Positions 52,928-62,479 are shown, counted from the stretch's first letter. The stretch is 64,000 nt of DNA from Pseudoselenomonas ruminantium (GCF_900113715.1 NZ_FOQK01000006.1:30182-94181), one strand, 5' to 3'. Numbers and translations: made by a program. The notes: generated by a model from the letters alone, not told the origin.

Positions 52928-53536
52928 ATGAAGGTAATCGGGCTGACAGGTGGCATTGCCAGCGGCAAAAGCACCGTTTCCCGGTATTTGCGTGAAAAGG
53001 GCGCAGCTATTCTCGATGCGGATGCAATCGCCCATGCACTGGCCGAACCAGGGGGCAGTCTCTATCAAGCGTATCGCAGGCATTTCGGGGCGGCGGTGCT
53101 GCAGGCTGATGGCCGGCTGGACCGCGCGGCCATCGGGAAGATTGTTTTTGCTCAGCCGGAGGAACGCGCCTGGATCGACCGGTCTGTACATCCGTTGATC
53201 CGGGCGGAAATCGAGCGGCAGCTTGCCGAGAAAAAAATACAAGATGTGCCGCTTATCGTGTTGGATGTTCCATTGCTCTTTGAGTCCGGATGGGATAAAA
53301 TGACAGAAGAAAATTGTCTGGTCGACGTCAGCGAAGCTGTGCAGCTTGCACGGCTGATACAGCGTGATGGCTATGATGAACAGGCGGCGCGCGCGCGCAT
53401 TGCTGCACAGATGCCGCTGGCGGAAAAGCGGCGGCGCGCCGACCGCCTGATCGATAATAATGGCGACTTGCCGGCGACCCTGCGGCAGGTTGACCTCCTA
53501 TGGAAGGAGTGGACGCATGACGGATTTTCACAATAG
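52928..53536 (+). CDS. coaE: Dephospho-CoA kinase
   Basis: A 202-residue P-loop kinase completing coenzyme A synthesis. GLTGGIASGKST lies at residues 5-16, followed by DADAIAH and the later DVPLLFESGWD lid region. The ATG at 52928 fits the family start, with GGGGAGA upstream; an in-frame ATG at 52916 would add four residues. The gene overlaps the next one by 20 bases. polA-mutM-coaE is a conserved Firmicute arrangement. Confidence 0.95.
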   Translation: MKVIGLTGGIASGKSTVSRYLREKGAAILDADAIAHALAEPGGSLYQAYRRHFGAAVLQADGRLDRAAIGKIVFAQPEERAWIDRSVHPLIRAEIERQLAEKKIQDVPLIVLDVPLLFESGWDKMTEENCLVDVSEAVQLARLIQRDGYDEQAARARIAAQMPLAEKRRRADRLIDNNGDLPATLRQVDLLWKEWTHDGFSQ

Positions 53537-54131
53537 GGTCCGGCAGAGCAGGCAGATGCAGCATCGCCGCATGGTTGCCTGCTTTTGTGTCGCGTTGTTC
53601 ATATTGGTGATGAGCCTCAGCGCCTACCTCATCCTGCAGTTCGAGCCTGTGCAGCGCAGCTATTTTTATGTGTATCCTTATCATGATACCGTGATGAAAT
53701 ATGCGTCGATGTACCGGGTGGACAGCAATCTGGCGGCAGCGGTCATCAAGAAGGAGAGCAAGTTCAAGCGCGATGTGCATTCACACCGCGGGGCGGTTGG
53801 GCTCATGCAGATCATGCCTGATACGGCCAAATGGATATCGACGCAGCTCGGCGATACGGGCTACTCAGAGGAGGGGCTCCATGAGCCGGACCGCAATATC
53901 CGTTATGGTACCTGGTATCTGGCCACCCTGCAGAAGGAATTCCATGGCAATGATGTGCTGGCGCTGGCGGCATATAACGCAGGGCGCGGCAACGTGCAGG
54001 AATGGATGAAGGAGAACGACTGGTCCTATGATTTTGCGGATATCGAAGCGATTCCGTTCAAGGAGACGCGCGAATACGTCCGTCAGGTCCTGGCTGACCA
54101 GAAGAAATACCGGGAGCTCTATCCCGAGTAA
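53517..54131 (+). CDS. Membrane-anchored lytic transglycosylase (GH23, SLT domain)
   Basis: A 204-residue protein that should cleave the MurNAc-GlcNAc bond of peptidoglycan. The ATG at 53517 has AAGGAG upstream and overlaps coaE by 20 bases. An N-terminal membrane anchor (about 22-42) is followed by the SLT domain, with the catalytic Glu in IKKESKFK, then GAVGLMQIMPDTA and LALAAYNAGRGNV. It matches the small lytic transglycosylases found next to coaE in clostridia and Negativicutes. A single anchor without a cleavage site suggests it stays on the outer face of the cytoplasmic membrane. Confidence 0.93.
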   Translation: MTDFHNRVRQSRQMQHRRMVACFCVALFILVMSLSAYLILQFEPVQRSYFYVYPYHDTVMKYASMYRVDSNLAAAVIKKESKFKRDVHSHRGAVGLMQIMPDTAKWISTQLGDTGYSEEGLHEPDRNIRYGTWYLATLQKEFHGNDVLALAAYNAGRGNVQEWMKENDWSYDFADIEAIPFKETREYVRQVLADQKKYRELYPE

Positions 54132-54161
54132 ACAGCGTGTAGTTTGAGGGAGTTTGGCAGC

Positions 54162-57100
54162 ATGCAGAAGTATCGGATCGTACCGAAACAAGAGAATATG
54201 TTCTGGCAGCTGGTTCAGGGAATGTCACTCGATGAGGGGCAGAAGGAACTGATGAAGGCGGCGACCATCCGGCATGTGGAGGTCTGCACGAAGCGGAGTA
54301 GCTGGGAGATCGCCCTGACAAGCCAGACGCTTATCCCCGATGCGCTGCTGCAGGAGGCGGCTGCCCAGATACGGCGCAAGTGCCAGCTCGAAAGTGTCGT
54401 CTTCTATCAGGATGTCATCAATATCGAGGACGGCATCCAGCAGATCTGGCCCAAGCTCGTGACTGTGGTCTCTGAGGGCAATCCGACGGTGTTCCAGCTG
54501 CTCAAGCGCTCCAAGTACAGCGTTGATGGCAGCAAGCTCGTCATCGACGTGCCTGGCGAGCTCGGCGGCGAGATCATGCGCGCCCATTCGGTCACGCAGC
54601 TCATGAGCCGTGCCATCAAGCAGCTGCTCGGCTATCGCTGCCCTGTTGAGTGCAATGCCAGCGATGAGGTGCTGCAGAACCTGGAGGTGGACGACAGCTT
54701 CAATACGCCCGAATACCTGGCGGCCTGCCAGAAAGAGCGCGTGGCTGAGACGCGGGCGGCAGCCCCGAAGGCCGCGCCGGCGGCGAAACGTGCGCCCAGC
54801 CCGGTACCGAAGGCAGCGGACAAGCCGCAGCTGCCCAAGCATCATGATGACTTTGACAAGCCGGTCGTGGTGCAGGGCGCAGGCAATCTGATCTTCGGCC
54901 GCGGCGTCATGGGCGAGCGCAAGCTCATCGACGAGCTCGATGGTGAGGCGAAGAATGTCATCCTCGAGGGCTTTATCGGCGAGGGCGCTGGCTCCGGCCT
55001 CAAGACCATCGAGTTCAAGACGGGCACGAAGCTGCTCACGTTCTGCCTGGCTGATGAGTCCAACGGCATTGCCTGCAAAAAGTTCTTCAAGCCAAAGCGC
55101 GGCAAGAACGGCCCTGAGGAGGACTACGACGAGATCATCGGCCAGCTCAAAGAGGGCATGGAAGTGCGCGTGCGCGGTTCGGTTCGCTTTGATACCTATA
55201 TGAACGAGTATGTACTGTTCATCGATGCGATGGCCAAGAAGGAGAAGCAGCAGCGCGAGGACACGGCCGAGGTCAAGCGCGTCGAGCTGCATGCCCATAC
55301 CACGATGAGCGCAATGGATGCTGTCGTTTCGGTCAAGGACCTCATCAAGACGGCAGGGCGCTGGGGATGGCCGGCTATTGCCATCACGGACCACGGCGTC
55401 GTGCAGGCCTACCCGGATGCGGCCAAGGCCGCCAAGGATGCCGGCATCAAGGTCATCTATGGCATGGAGGGCTATCTGACCGGTGATGACTATGAGCAGA
55501 AGCGGGCCAACCATATCATCTTCCTCGCGAAGAATCCCAATGGCTTGCGCAATCTCTATCAGATGGTTTCGCTGGCGCATGTCAAGTACTATCATCGTCA
55601 GCCGCGCCTGCCCAAGAAGATTGTCCAGGAGTACCGCGAGGGCATCCTGATCGGTTCGGCCTGCGAGGCCGGCGAGCTCATCCGCGCCATCGTCGAGGGC
55701 CAGTCGGATGAGGAGCTTATCGAGATCGCGAAGTTCTACGATTATCTGGAAATCCAGCCAATCCACAACAACGACTTCTTGAAGCGCAGCGATAAGTTCC
55801 CCGACATCACCACGGATCAGGATCTTATCGATATCAACCTCAAGGTAGCAGAGCTGGCGCAGAAGCTCGGCAAGATGCTCGTCGCGACCTGCGATGTGCA
55901 TTTCCTGAACCCCGAGGACAGCATTTATCGTGCTATCCTGATGAAGGGCAAGGGCTTTGATGATGCTGAACTGCAGCCGCCGCTCTACCTGCGCACGACG
56001 GAGGAGATGCTTCAGGAATTCGACTATCTCGGCGAGGAGCTGGCCTATGAGGCTGTCGTCACGAATCCGCGCAAGATCAACGAGATGATCGAGTCCTTCA
56101 AGCCGATTCCGGATGATCTCTATTCGCCAATGATCCCGGGTGCTGACGATGAGATCCGCACGATGTCCTATAACCGGGCCAAGGCCATGTATGGCGAGAA
56201 CCTGCCCGAGATCGTCGAGGCGAGACTGCAGCAGGAGCTGAAGCCGATCATCGGCCATGGCTTCTCGGTTCTGTATCTTATCTCCCAGCGTCTCGTCAAG
56301 AAATCCAACGACGACGGCTATCTGGTCGGCTCCCGTGGTTCGGTCGGCTCGTCCTTCATCGCGACGATGACGGGCATCACCGAGGTAAATCCGCTGCCGC
56401 CGCATTGGCGCTGCCCGCACTGCCAGTACAGCAAGTTCATTACCGATGGTTCCTATGGTTGCGGCTATGACCTGCCGGACATGACCTGTCCGGTCTGCGG
56501 CGAGCCGCTCATCAAGGACGGCCATGATATCCCCTTTGCCGTCTTCCTCGGTTTCGATGGTGATAAGGTCCCGGATATCGATCTGAACTTCTCGGGTACC
56601 TATCAGCCAGTCGCACATAAGTATACCGAGGTGCTCTTCGGCAAGGACAACGTCTACCGCGCAGGTTCCATCCAGACTGTTGCCGATAAGACGGCCTTTG
56701 GCTATGTCAAGAAGTTCTTCGAGGAAAAGGGCGTCAAGAAGCATATCTCCTATATCGACAGGCTTGCCCATGGCTGCATGGGCGTCAAGTCGACGACGGG
56801 CCAGCATCCGGCCGGCATCATGGTTGTGCCGCGCAACATGGATGTGCATTTCTTCACGCCGATCCAGCATCCGGCCAACGATATGAATTGCGGCACGATC
56901 ACGACCCACTTCGACTATCATTCGATAAGCAGCCGTCTGGTCAAGCTCGATATCCTCGGCCACGATGATCCGACGGTCATCAAGATGCTTGAAGACCTCA
57001 CCTGCCGTGACCCGAAGACGATACCCTTTGACGATAAGGCCACGATGTCGCTGTTCAATTCGACGGTGGCCTTGGGACTTTCGCCGGAAGAGCTTGGGGC

Positions 57101-58001
57101 GACTTCGGGTACCTTTGGCATCCCCGAGTTCCGCACGCCGTTCACGCGGCAGATGATTGACGATACGAATCCGGACGTGTTCTCGGATCTCGTGCGCATA
57201 TCGGGGTTCTCGCATGGTACCGACGTTTGGCTCGGCAATGCCCAGGACCTTATCCGCAGCGGGCAGTGCACCATCAAGAACGCTATCTCGGCGCGTGATG
57301 ATATCATGATGTATTTGATCCACAACGGCATCGATCCGCTGCTCTCCTTCAAGACGATGGAGAAAGTCCGTAAGGGCAAGGGGATAGCCGATGATGTGGT
57401 CGAGATCCTGCGTAAGGGCGGTATCCCCGAATGGTATATCGAGTCATGCCAGAAGATCAAGTATCTGTTCCCGCGCGCCCATGCGACGGCTTACGTCATG
57501 ATGGCGTACCGCATCGCTTTCTGCAAGGTGCATTACCCGCTGGCCTATTATGCTGCGTATTTCTCAATCCGCGCGGCTGAGTTCGATGCCAATGTCATCG
57601 CGCGTGGCAAGGACTATGTCGGCGAGCAGATCCATCAGCTGGAGCTGGCGGCCAAGGAGAAGAAGCTCGATGCCAAGCAGAACGCGACGCTCATCGTCCT
57701 CCAGCTGGCCTGGGAGATGTATCTGCGCGGCTATAGCTGCGAGTATGTGGATATCTACGAGTCGGATGCGGAGAAATTCGTCATCCACGAGAAATCGCTG
57801 CTGCCACCGATCGCCAGCCTCAGCGGCATGGGCACGAAGGCGGCCCAGAGCATCGTTGAGGCGCGCAAGGATGGCGAGTTCACGAGCATCGAGGACATGC
57901 GCCGCCGCACGGGCATCTCGAAGACTAACATCGAGATCCTGCGGGAACATGGCTGCCTTGAGGGCATGGGCGAAAGCGATCAGATCGCGCTGTTCAGTTG
58001 A
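54162..58001 (+). CDS. polC: DNA polymerase III PolC lacking the internal exonuclease domain
   Basis: A 1279-residue Gram-positive-type replicative polymerase. The ATG at 54162 has GAGGGAG nine bases upstream. After an N-terminal domain and an OB fold (about 235-370), the PHP domain begins at V374 (VELHAHT). In Bacillus PolC (1437 residues) a DnaQ-like 3'-5' exonuclease of about 170 residues interrupts the PHP domain; here YGMEGYLTGDDYEQKRANH (433-451) joins the two halves directly, so no exonuclease is present. PHP metal residues all remain (HAH, TDHG, GMEG, NHII, SACEAG, CDVH). Polymerase motifs are intact: PDIDLNFSG (D805, D807), with the CPHC/CPVC zinc motif just upstream. Confidence 0.95.
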   Translation: MQKYRIVPKQENMFWQLVQGMSLDEGQKELMKAATIRHVEVCTKRSSWEIALTSQTLIPDALLQEAAAQIRRKCQLESVVFYQDVINIEDGIQQIWPKLVTVVSEGNPTVFQLLKRSKYSVDGSKLVIDVPGELGGEIMRAHSVTQLMSRAIKQLLGYRCPVECNASDEVLQNLEVDDSFNTPEYLAACQKERVAETRAAAPKAAPAAKRAPSPVPKAADKPQLPKHHDDFDKPVVVQGAGNLIFGRGVMGERKLIDELDGEAKNVILEGFIGEGAGSGLKTIEFKTGTKLLTFCLADESNGIACKKFFKPKRGKNGPEEDYDEIIGQLKEGMEVRVRGSVRFDTYMNEYVLFIDAMAKKEKQQREDTAEVKRVELHAHTTMSAMDAVVSVKDLIKTAGRWGWPAIAITDHGVVQAYPDAAKAAKDAGIKVIYGMEGYLTGDDYEQKRANHIIFLAKNPNGLRNLYQMVSLAHVKYYHRQPRLPKKIVQEYREGILIGSACEAGELIRAIVEGQSDEELIEIAKFYDYLEIQPIHNNDFLKRSDKFPDITTDQDLIDINLKVAELAQKLGKMLVATCDVHFLNPEDSIYRAILMKGKGFDDAELQPPLYLRTTEEMLQEFDYLGEELAYEAVVTNPRKINEMIESFKPIPDDLYSPMIPGADDEIRTMSYNRAKAMYGENLPEIVEARLQQELKPIIGHGFSVLYLISQRLVKKSNDDGYLVGSRGSVGSSFIATMTGITEVNPLPPHWRCPHCQYSKFITDGSYGCGYDLPDMTCPVCGEPLIKDGHDIPFAVFLGFDGDKVPDIDLNFSGTYQPVAHKYTEVLFGKDNVYRAGSIQTVADKTAFGYVKKFFEEKGVKKHISYIDRLAHGCMGVKSTTGQHPAGIMVVPRNMDVHFFTPIQHPANDMNCGTITTHFDYHSISSRLVKLDILGHDDPTVIKMLEDLTCRDPKTIPFDDKATMSLFNSTVALGLSPEELGATSGTFGIPEFRTPFTRQMIDDTNPDVFSDLVRISGFSHGTDVWLGNAQDLIRSGQCTIKNAISARDDIMMYLIHNGIDPLLSFKTMEKVRKGKGIADDVVEILRKGGIPEWYIESCQKIKYLFPRAHATAYVMMAYRIAFCKVHYPLAYYAAYFSIRAAEFDANVIARGKDYVGEQIHQLELAAKEKKLDAKQNATLIVLQLAWEMYLRGYSCEYVDIYESDAEKFVIHEKSLLPPIASLSGMGTKAAQSIVEARKDGEFTSIEDMRRRTGISKTNIEILREHGCLEGMGESDQIALFS

Positions 58002-58043
58002 AGCAAAGTAGTTATCTAGGATAAAAGGAAGTCAGAGTACCCC

Positions 58044-58820
58044 ATGGAAAAGAAGTTTGATATCAACGAAGAAGGTTATAGCATCCGCTGCAAGCTGTTC
58101 GTGCGTGACAGCGACAAGACCACGCGGACGTTCGAGAATGTCGCCATCATCACGCATGGTTTCGGCAGCCACAAGGACACCGCGGGTACGGCAAATTTCG
58201 GTGAGCATCTTGTCGCCAAGTACAAGGGCTATGCGGCCATTGCCTTTGATTGGCCCTGCCACGGCGAGGATGCGCGCAAGAAGCTTTCGGTGACCGAATG
58301 CCTGACGTACCTGCGGCTCGTGACGGCTTATGCCCGGCAGGAGCTGCAGGCAAAACATGTCTACAACTATTCGACGAGCTTTGGCGCATATCTGACGTTG
58401 CGCTATATCCGTGAGCAGGAGAATCCCTTCACGAAGATAGCGCTGCGCAGCCCGGCTGTCACGATGCTGGACTCGATGTGCAATCATATCAGCGAGGCTG
58501 ACCGGTCAAAACTTGCCAAGGGCAAGGAGATACAGGTGGGATTTGAGCGCAAGATGAAACTCGACCAGAGCTTTCTCGATGATCTGGCGGCCTTTGATGT
58601 CATGGAGCAGGAGTATTTCGATTTTGCCGATGCAATGCGGATCATCCATGGGACCAAGGACGAGATGATTCCGTTTGCAAAGTCCCAGGAGTTTGCCGAG
58701 AACAATGTCATCGAGTTCGTGCCTGTCGAAGGGGCGAACCATCCCTTCCAGAACCAGAACCACATGGCGCTGGCTATCAGCCAGATCGTGGATTTTTTCA
58801 AGTGCGATAAGGAGGAATGA
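58044..58820 (+). CDS. Alpha/beta hydrolase
   Basis: A 258-residue hydrolase of the alpha/beta fold. The oxyanion-hole HGFGSHKD is near residue 38. The nucleophile elbow is STSFGAY near residue 110, the acid lies in HGTKDEMIP near 216 and the catalytic His in GANHPF near 236. The elbow lacks the first glycine of GxSxG. Similar proteins are annotated as esterases or acylaminoacyl-peptidase-like hydrolases, and the substrate is unknown. It has no signal peptide. It overlaps the next gene (ATGA), suggesting a shared transcript with the exporter. Confidence 0.85.
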   Translation: MEKKFDINEEGYSIRCKLFVRDSDKTTRTFENVAIITHGFGSHKDTAGTANFGEHLVAKYKGYAAIAFDWPCHGEDARKKLSVTECLTYLRLVTAYARQELQAKHVYNYSTSFGAYLTLRYIREQENPFTKIALRSPAVTMLDSMCNHISEADRSKLAKGKEIQVGFERKMKLDQSFLDDLAAFDVMEQEYFDFADAMRIIHGTKDEMIPFAKSQEFAENNVIEFVPVEGANHPFQNQNHMALAISQIVDFFKCDKEE

Positions 58821-60175
58821 GCCAAAGCATGGAACGCTTGGGTGAGAAACAGGAGAATAAGGAGAAGGTCTTCAGCCAACCCTTTGCAGAAATCGGGCCG
58901 AAGATGCACTTGCTCCTGCATACGGGGCAGCTGCTGATGGAAAATGGTGCGGACTCGGACCGCACGGTCCGCGATATGATGCGCGCGGCAGCATTCATGG
59001 GGATTCCGAAAGAGAATATCCATCAGCATGTCATGTACACGACGCTGATGCTCAATGTCAATGATGAGCAGCGTTCTTATACGGAGTTCCGCAAATGCAC
59101 GAAACATGGCGTCAATATGACGGTGCTGTCAGCAATCAGCAAGCTGACCTGGCGGGCCATGGCGAAAAACTACTCGCTGCAGGATTACGAGCGGCAGCTG
59201 GATAATATCCGCAACCTGCCGCGCAATTATCCGGTATGGCTCACGGCCTTGGGGGCCGGGGCAGCCTGCGGCGGTTTCTGCAAGCTCTTTGGCGGCAGCT
59301 GGCTTGACTTTGTGCTGACGGCGGTCTGTGCACTGCTGGGCTTTTTGATCCGCCGCTGCTGCGTGGGCTATGGGTTCAACACCTATGCGGCTATCGCCAT
59401 CACTTCCTTTGCGACGACGATGCTGGCCTGGGCGACGCAGTTCCTGACGGGGGGACTCAACTGGTATCCGCTCATAGCCTGCACGCTGTTCTTGGTGCCA
59501 GGCATCCCGCTGATCAATGCGGTGGATGATCTGCTCAACAACTTCATCGTATCGGGTATGACAAGGGCCATGCATACGCTGCTCGTCGTCGGCAGCATGA
59601 CGTTCGGTATCGTGACGGCTATCCGCCTGGGCGGCGTCACTGACTTCACGAGCGTGAGCCTGACGCCGGATACGTTCTATCTCTCGCAGGCGATTGCCGC
59701 TGCCGTTGCATCGATGGGCTTTTCCATCATCTTCAATATCCCGAAGCGTTTGCTGCCGGTGGTGGCAGTGGGCGGCATCATCACGGTGCTGCTGCGCAAT
59801 ATCACGGTATTGGAGCTCGGCTGGTCCCAGGCGGCAGGTTCCTTCTTCGGCGCGGCTGTTGTCGGTATCATCGCGCTCCGGGCCATCCATTGGTTCCATA
59901 CACCGAATATCATCATGACCATCCCTTCGGCTATCCCGATGATTCCAGGTGTATTGCTGTACCGGCTGCTCTTTGCCCTGCTCAATATCGAGTCCATCAA
60001 TTCGGAGGCCTTGCTCGCGGGAATCCGCAGCGGGGTGTCGGCCGTCATCATCATCATCGCGATCGCCGTTGGCGTGGCGATCCCAAATATCTTTATCCAT
60101 CGTTATATCCAGCAGCGCAAGTACAGTGCAGAACAGCGCTTGCTTGCCCAGCGCTACGGCGATATGGACGATTGA
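58817..60175 (+). CDS. ThrE-type threonine/serine exporter (fused two-domain form)
   Basis: A 452-residue membrane protein combining both halves of the ThrE family, which in many Firmicutes are separate genes. Residues about 30-145 are soluble (HLLLHTGQLLMENGADSDRT is the family signature region). About ten helices follow, split into two sets near residue 280. Corynebacterium ThrE exports threonine and serine by proton antiport; that function is inferred. AAGGAGG is very close to the ATG at 58817, so the ATG at 58829 is a possible alternative start. The gene overlaps the hydrolase by four bases and ends at a strong bidirectional terminator. Confidence 0.87.
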   Translation: MSQSMERLGEKQENKEKVFSQPFAEIGPKMHLLLHTGQLLMENGADSDRTVRDMMRAAAFMGIPKENIHQHVMYTTLMLNVNDEQRSYTEFRKCTKHGVNMTVLSAISKLTWRAMAKNYSLQDYERQLDNIRNLPRNYPVWLTALGAGAACGGFCKLFGGSWLDFVLTAVCALLGFLIRRCCVGYGFNTYAAIAITSFATTMLAWATQFLTGGLNWYPLIACTLFLVPGIPLINAVDDLLNNFIVSGMTRAMHTLLVVGSMTFGIVTAIRLGGVTDFTSVSLTPDTFYLSQAIAAAVASMGFSIIFNIPKRLLPVVAVGGIITVLLRNITVLELGWSQAAGSFFGAAVVGIIALRAIHWFHTPNIIMTIPSAIPMIPGVLLYRLLFALLNIESINSEALLAGIRSGVSAVIIIIAIAVGVAIPNIFIHRYIQQRKYSAEQRLLAQRYGDMDD

Positions 60176-60193
60176 TGCAGGCCTGAGGTCTGG

Positions 60194-60239
60194 AAAAGGC
60201 GATGCCGCAAGCAGAGAAAAGCTTGCGGCATCGCCTTTT
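60194..60239. terminator. Bidirectional terminator between the exporter and panE
   Basis: A 19-bp perfect stem AAAAGGCGATGCCGCAAGC / GCTTGCGGCATCGCCTTTT with an 8-base loop, with A and T runs serving both convergent genes. Confidence 0.95.
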
Positions 60240-60249
60240 GTTTTCGCGG

Positions 60250-61176
60250 TTATTGGATATGATGGGCTTTGCCCCAGTCGCTGACCTTCTGGTAAAGGGG
60301 GGTGGGGACATGGTATTCCTGGCCGAGGGCGACGATGCGGTTGACAAGACCGTCGAACTCGGAGACGCCTCCGGCCAGGACATCGCGCTGCATCGATGTG
60401 CGCAGGCCAGGCTTGAAGGCATCGATCATTTTGAGTCCCGTTGCGACGAGGTCTTTTTCCCATTCGATGCCCATCGCATGACCGAGGGCGACGACCTCGG
60501 CGATAAGCCCGGCAAACAGCTCGCGCACCTCGCCCTCGTGCTGGAAGTCGTCGCTTACGGCATCGCAGTAGAGTCCTGCTGCTCCCATCGGCGAGACGAA
60601 GGCGAACTTCTGCAGGGCGTCCCGCTGGATATGTGCCGTGAAATGCGCGCGGATGCCAGCCGCGTTCATGATCTGCTCAAGCTCCTGGGCTTGGGGCGTC
60701 AGGCGCTGATCCTGTCCCGGGCGGAATCCGAAGAAGACGCGCAGGATCTTTTCGGGCTGCAGGATGACGCCCGGCTCGCCAATCTTGGCAAAGACATACA
60801 TGCAGCCATCGAGGCAGGTGCAATCCGGCAGCTCGCGCTGCATGACTTCGCCGGTACCAAAGACATTGAGGATCGGGACAATCAAGGTGTTGGGGCCGGC
60901 TGTGCGGCGGGCCAGTGCGATGGCATCTGCCAGCCCGTAGTATTTGACGCAGACAAGCATGACGTCAGGTGTTTCTGCGTAGTCATCCATGGTGCAGGCT
61001 TTGACCGGCTGGATGACGATATCGCCGCGATGCTCCGTGCGGACCGTCAAGCCATGCTGCTGCATAGCGGCAAGATGCCTGCCGCGCGCGATGAACGTCA
61101 CATTCTGGCCACTGGCGGCGAGATACGCGCCGAGCGTGCCGCCAGTGCCGCCCGTGCCAACGATTGCAAATTTCAT
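60250..61176 (-). CDS. panE: Ketopantoate reductase family protein
   Basis: A 308-residue NADPH-dependent reductase of the PanE/ApbA family, converting 2-dehydropantoate to pantoate for coenzyme A. The Rossmann motif GTGGTGGTLGAYLA starts at residue 7, with CVKYY near residue 95 and the C-terminal domain with ALQKFAF, and SMQRDVLAGGVSEFDGL. The family Asn/Ser catalytic positions look conserved, but the family contains many paralogues, so strict PanE function is likely, not certain. GGAGGG is upstream of the ATG. It is downstream of the SLC13-type permease in one minus-strand unit (27 bases apart). Confidence 0.85.
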   Translation of the reverse strand: MKFAIVGTGGTGGTLGAYLAASGQNVTFIARGRHLAAMQQHGLTVRTEHRGDIVIQPVKACTMDDYAETPDVMLVCVKYYGLADAIALARRTAGPNTLIVPILNVFGTGEVMQRELPDCTCLDGCMYVFAKIGEPGVILQPEKILRVFFGFRPGQDQRLTPQAQELEQIMNAAGIRAHFTAHIQRDALQKFAFVSPMGAAGLYCDAVSDDFQHEGEVRELFAGLIAEVVALGHAMGIEWEKDLVATGLKMIDAFKPGLRTSMQRDVLAGGVSEFDGLVNRIVALGQEYHVPTPLYQKVSDWGKAHHIQ

Positions 61177-61203
61177 GTGAATCCCTCCTTGGTGCCTATT
61201 CTA

Positions 61204-62319
61204 TCATAGGCAGAGATAATAATAAACAAGCAGGATGGCCAGCAGGCCGAGGTTGGCCAGGGTGAACAGCGAAAGGTAGGGGCCGGTCTTATGGAAACGC
61301 GTGCCCTGATAGGCCTTGAAGGAGATGACACTGGCCATCGAGGCGATGATGGTACCGAGGCCGCCGATGTTGACGCCGAGTAGCAGCGGGGCCGAAGCTG
61401 TCGTATACTGTGCCAGCATGACGGTGGCCGGCACATTGCTGATGACCTGGCTGAGCAATAGGGAGACTAAGAATTCGTGTCCGGTGAGCAGTGCAGCCGG
61501 GCCTTCCTGCAAGTAAGGAATGCGGGCCAGGCTGCCGACGCCGATAAAGAGAAAAGTGAAGAGCAAAAGCAGCTTGTAGTCCACTTCGTAAAATAACTTG
61601 CGGTCAAGCAAAGCAATGGCAGGTACGACGATAAGCATGAGTGCAAAAAAGGGCATGATGCGCAGGACGTTTAGCAGGCAGAGGACAAAAAGCAAAAGCA
61701 GCGGCAGGATGCGGTGCCAGCTGAGACGCTTTCCGGACTGTGCGGCGATATTTACCGGTTTGTCCTGCAGGAAGCAGGTGGCAAGGTAGATGATGCCGCC
61801 GCTGATAAGCACGACGGGAAATGTGATGCTGAGGAAATCGGCCAGGGATAATTCATAATAAGAGTAGATGAAAAGATTCTGCGGATTGCCGATCGGCGTC
61901 AGCATGCTGCCCATGTTAGCGGCAATCGTCTGCCAGATGACGACAGGCATCAGCAGGCGGATGGCGCGGACTTCGGTCAAGGCGAGTATAGCCAGCGGTA
62001 CGAAGATGATGAGCGCGACATCGTTGGTAATCAGCATGGAGCTGAAAAAACAGCTGAAGATGAAAAAGCGGCCGAGCGTGCGGCTGGATGTCTCGCCCTG
62101 GAAGAGATGCTGATAAAGTGCAGCAAACAGGCCGCTTTGCCTAAGACCCGCGACGATGCTCATGAGGCAGAACAGTAGCCCGAGCAGCGGCAGGTTGATG
62201 CTTCCAAGCAGTGCAGCTGGTGAGAAGGGGACAAAGCAGCTGGCGGCAAGCGCAAAAACGAGTGCGGCGGCAAGATCTGGATTGTGACGCAAGTATTGAC
62301 GGCAGGATGTAACGGACAT
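61204..62319 (-). CDS. SLC13/ArsB-type anion permease
   Basis: A 371-residue protein with about ten membrane helices of the ion-transporter superfamily that includes DASS/CitM and ArsB permeases. Two matching half-motifs with Asn/Pro are visible: LITNDVALIIFVPL and GNPQNL near residues 95-155, and SNVPATVMLAQ near residue 285. The substrate is a small anion, most likely a di- or tricarboxylate, but sequence does not decide. AAAGGAG precedes the ATG by ten bases. It forms a unit with panE and is divergent from the YtqB-type methylase gene. Confidence 0.82.
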   Translation of the reverse strand: MSVTSCRQYLRHNPDLAAALVFALAASCFVPFSPAALLGSINLPLLGLLFCLMSIVAGLRQSGLFAALYQHLFQGETSSRTLGRFFIFSCFFSSMLITNDVALIIFVPLAILALTEVRAIRLLMPVVIWQTIAANMGSMLTPIGNPQNLFIYSYYELSLADFLSITFPVVLISGGIIYLATCFLQDKPVNIAAQSGKRLSWHRILPLLLLFVLCLLNVLRIMPFFALMLIVVPAIALLDRKLFYEVDYKLLLLFTFLFIGVGSLARIPYLQEGPAALLTGHEFLVSLLLSQVISNVPATVMLAQYTTASAPLLLGVNIGGLGTIIASMASVISFKAYQGTRFHKTGPYLSLFTLANLGLLAILLVYYYLCL

Positions 62320-62355
62320 GGTAAACGATTCTCCTTTAAAAATAACGATAGACCT

Positions 62356-62384
62356 ATTTTAATATAGAATCGTGTGAAGACCAA
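62356..62384 (-). promoter_or_regulatory. Promoter of the SLC13-panE unit
   Basis: On the minus strand TTGGTC (62379-62384) and TAAAAT (62356-62361) are 17 bases apart, about 37 bases before the permease start codon. Confidence 0.5.
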
Positions 62385-62412
62385 GGAAAATCTGCCTGCT
62401 TTCCAAGAAGGT

Positions 62413-62442
62413 TTGCAACCAGCCGGTGATTGACGGTAAAAT
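62413..62442 (+). promoter_or_regulatory. Promoter of the YtqB-type methylase gene
   Basis: TTGCAA (62413-62418) and TAAAAT (62437-62442) are 18 bases apart, 38 bases before the start codon, in the divergent region shared with the permease. Confidence 0.55.
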
Positions 62443-62479
62443 AAAAGCGATAGGTCAAAAAGAGAAGGAGAAGTTTACG

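Noticed and set aside
54225-57323. Antisense open frame of 1032 codons opposite polC
   Set aside because: A shadow of the conserved polC frame, with composition typical of such artefacts.
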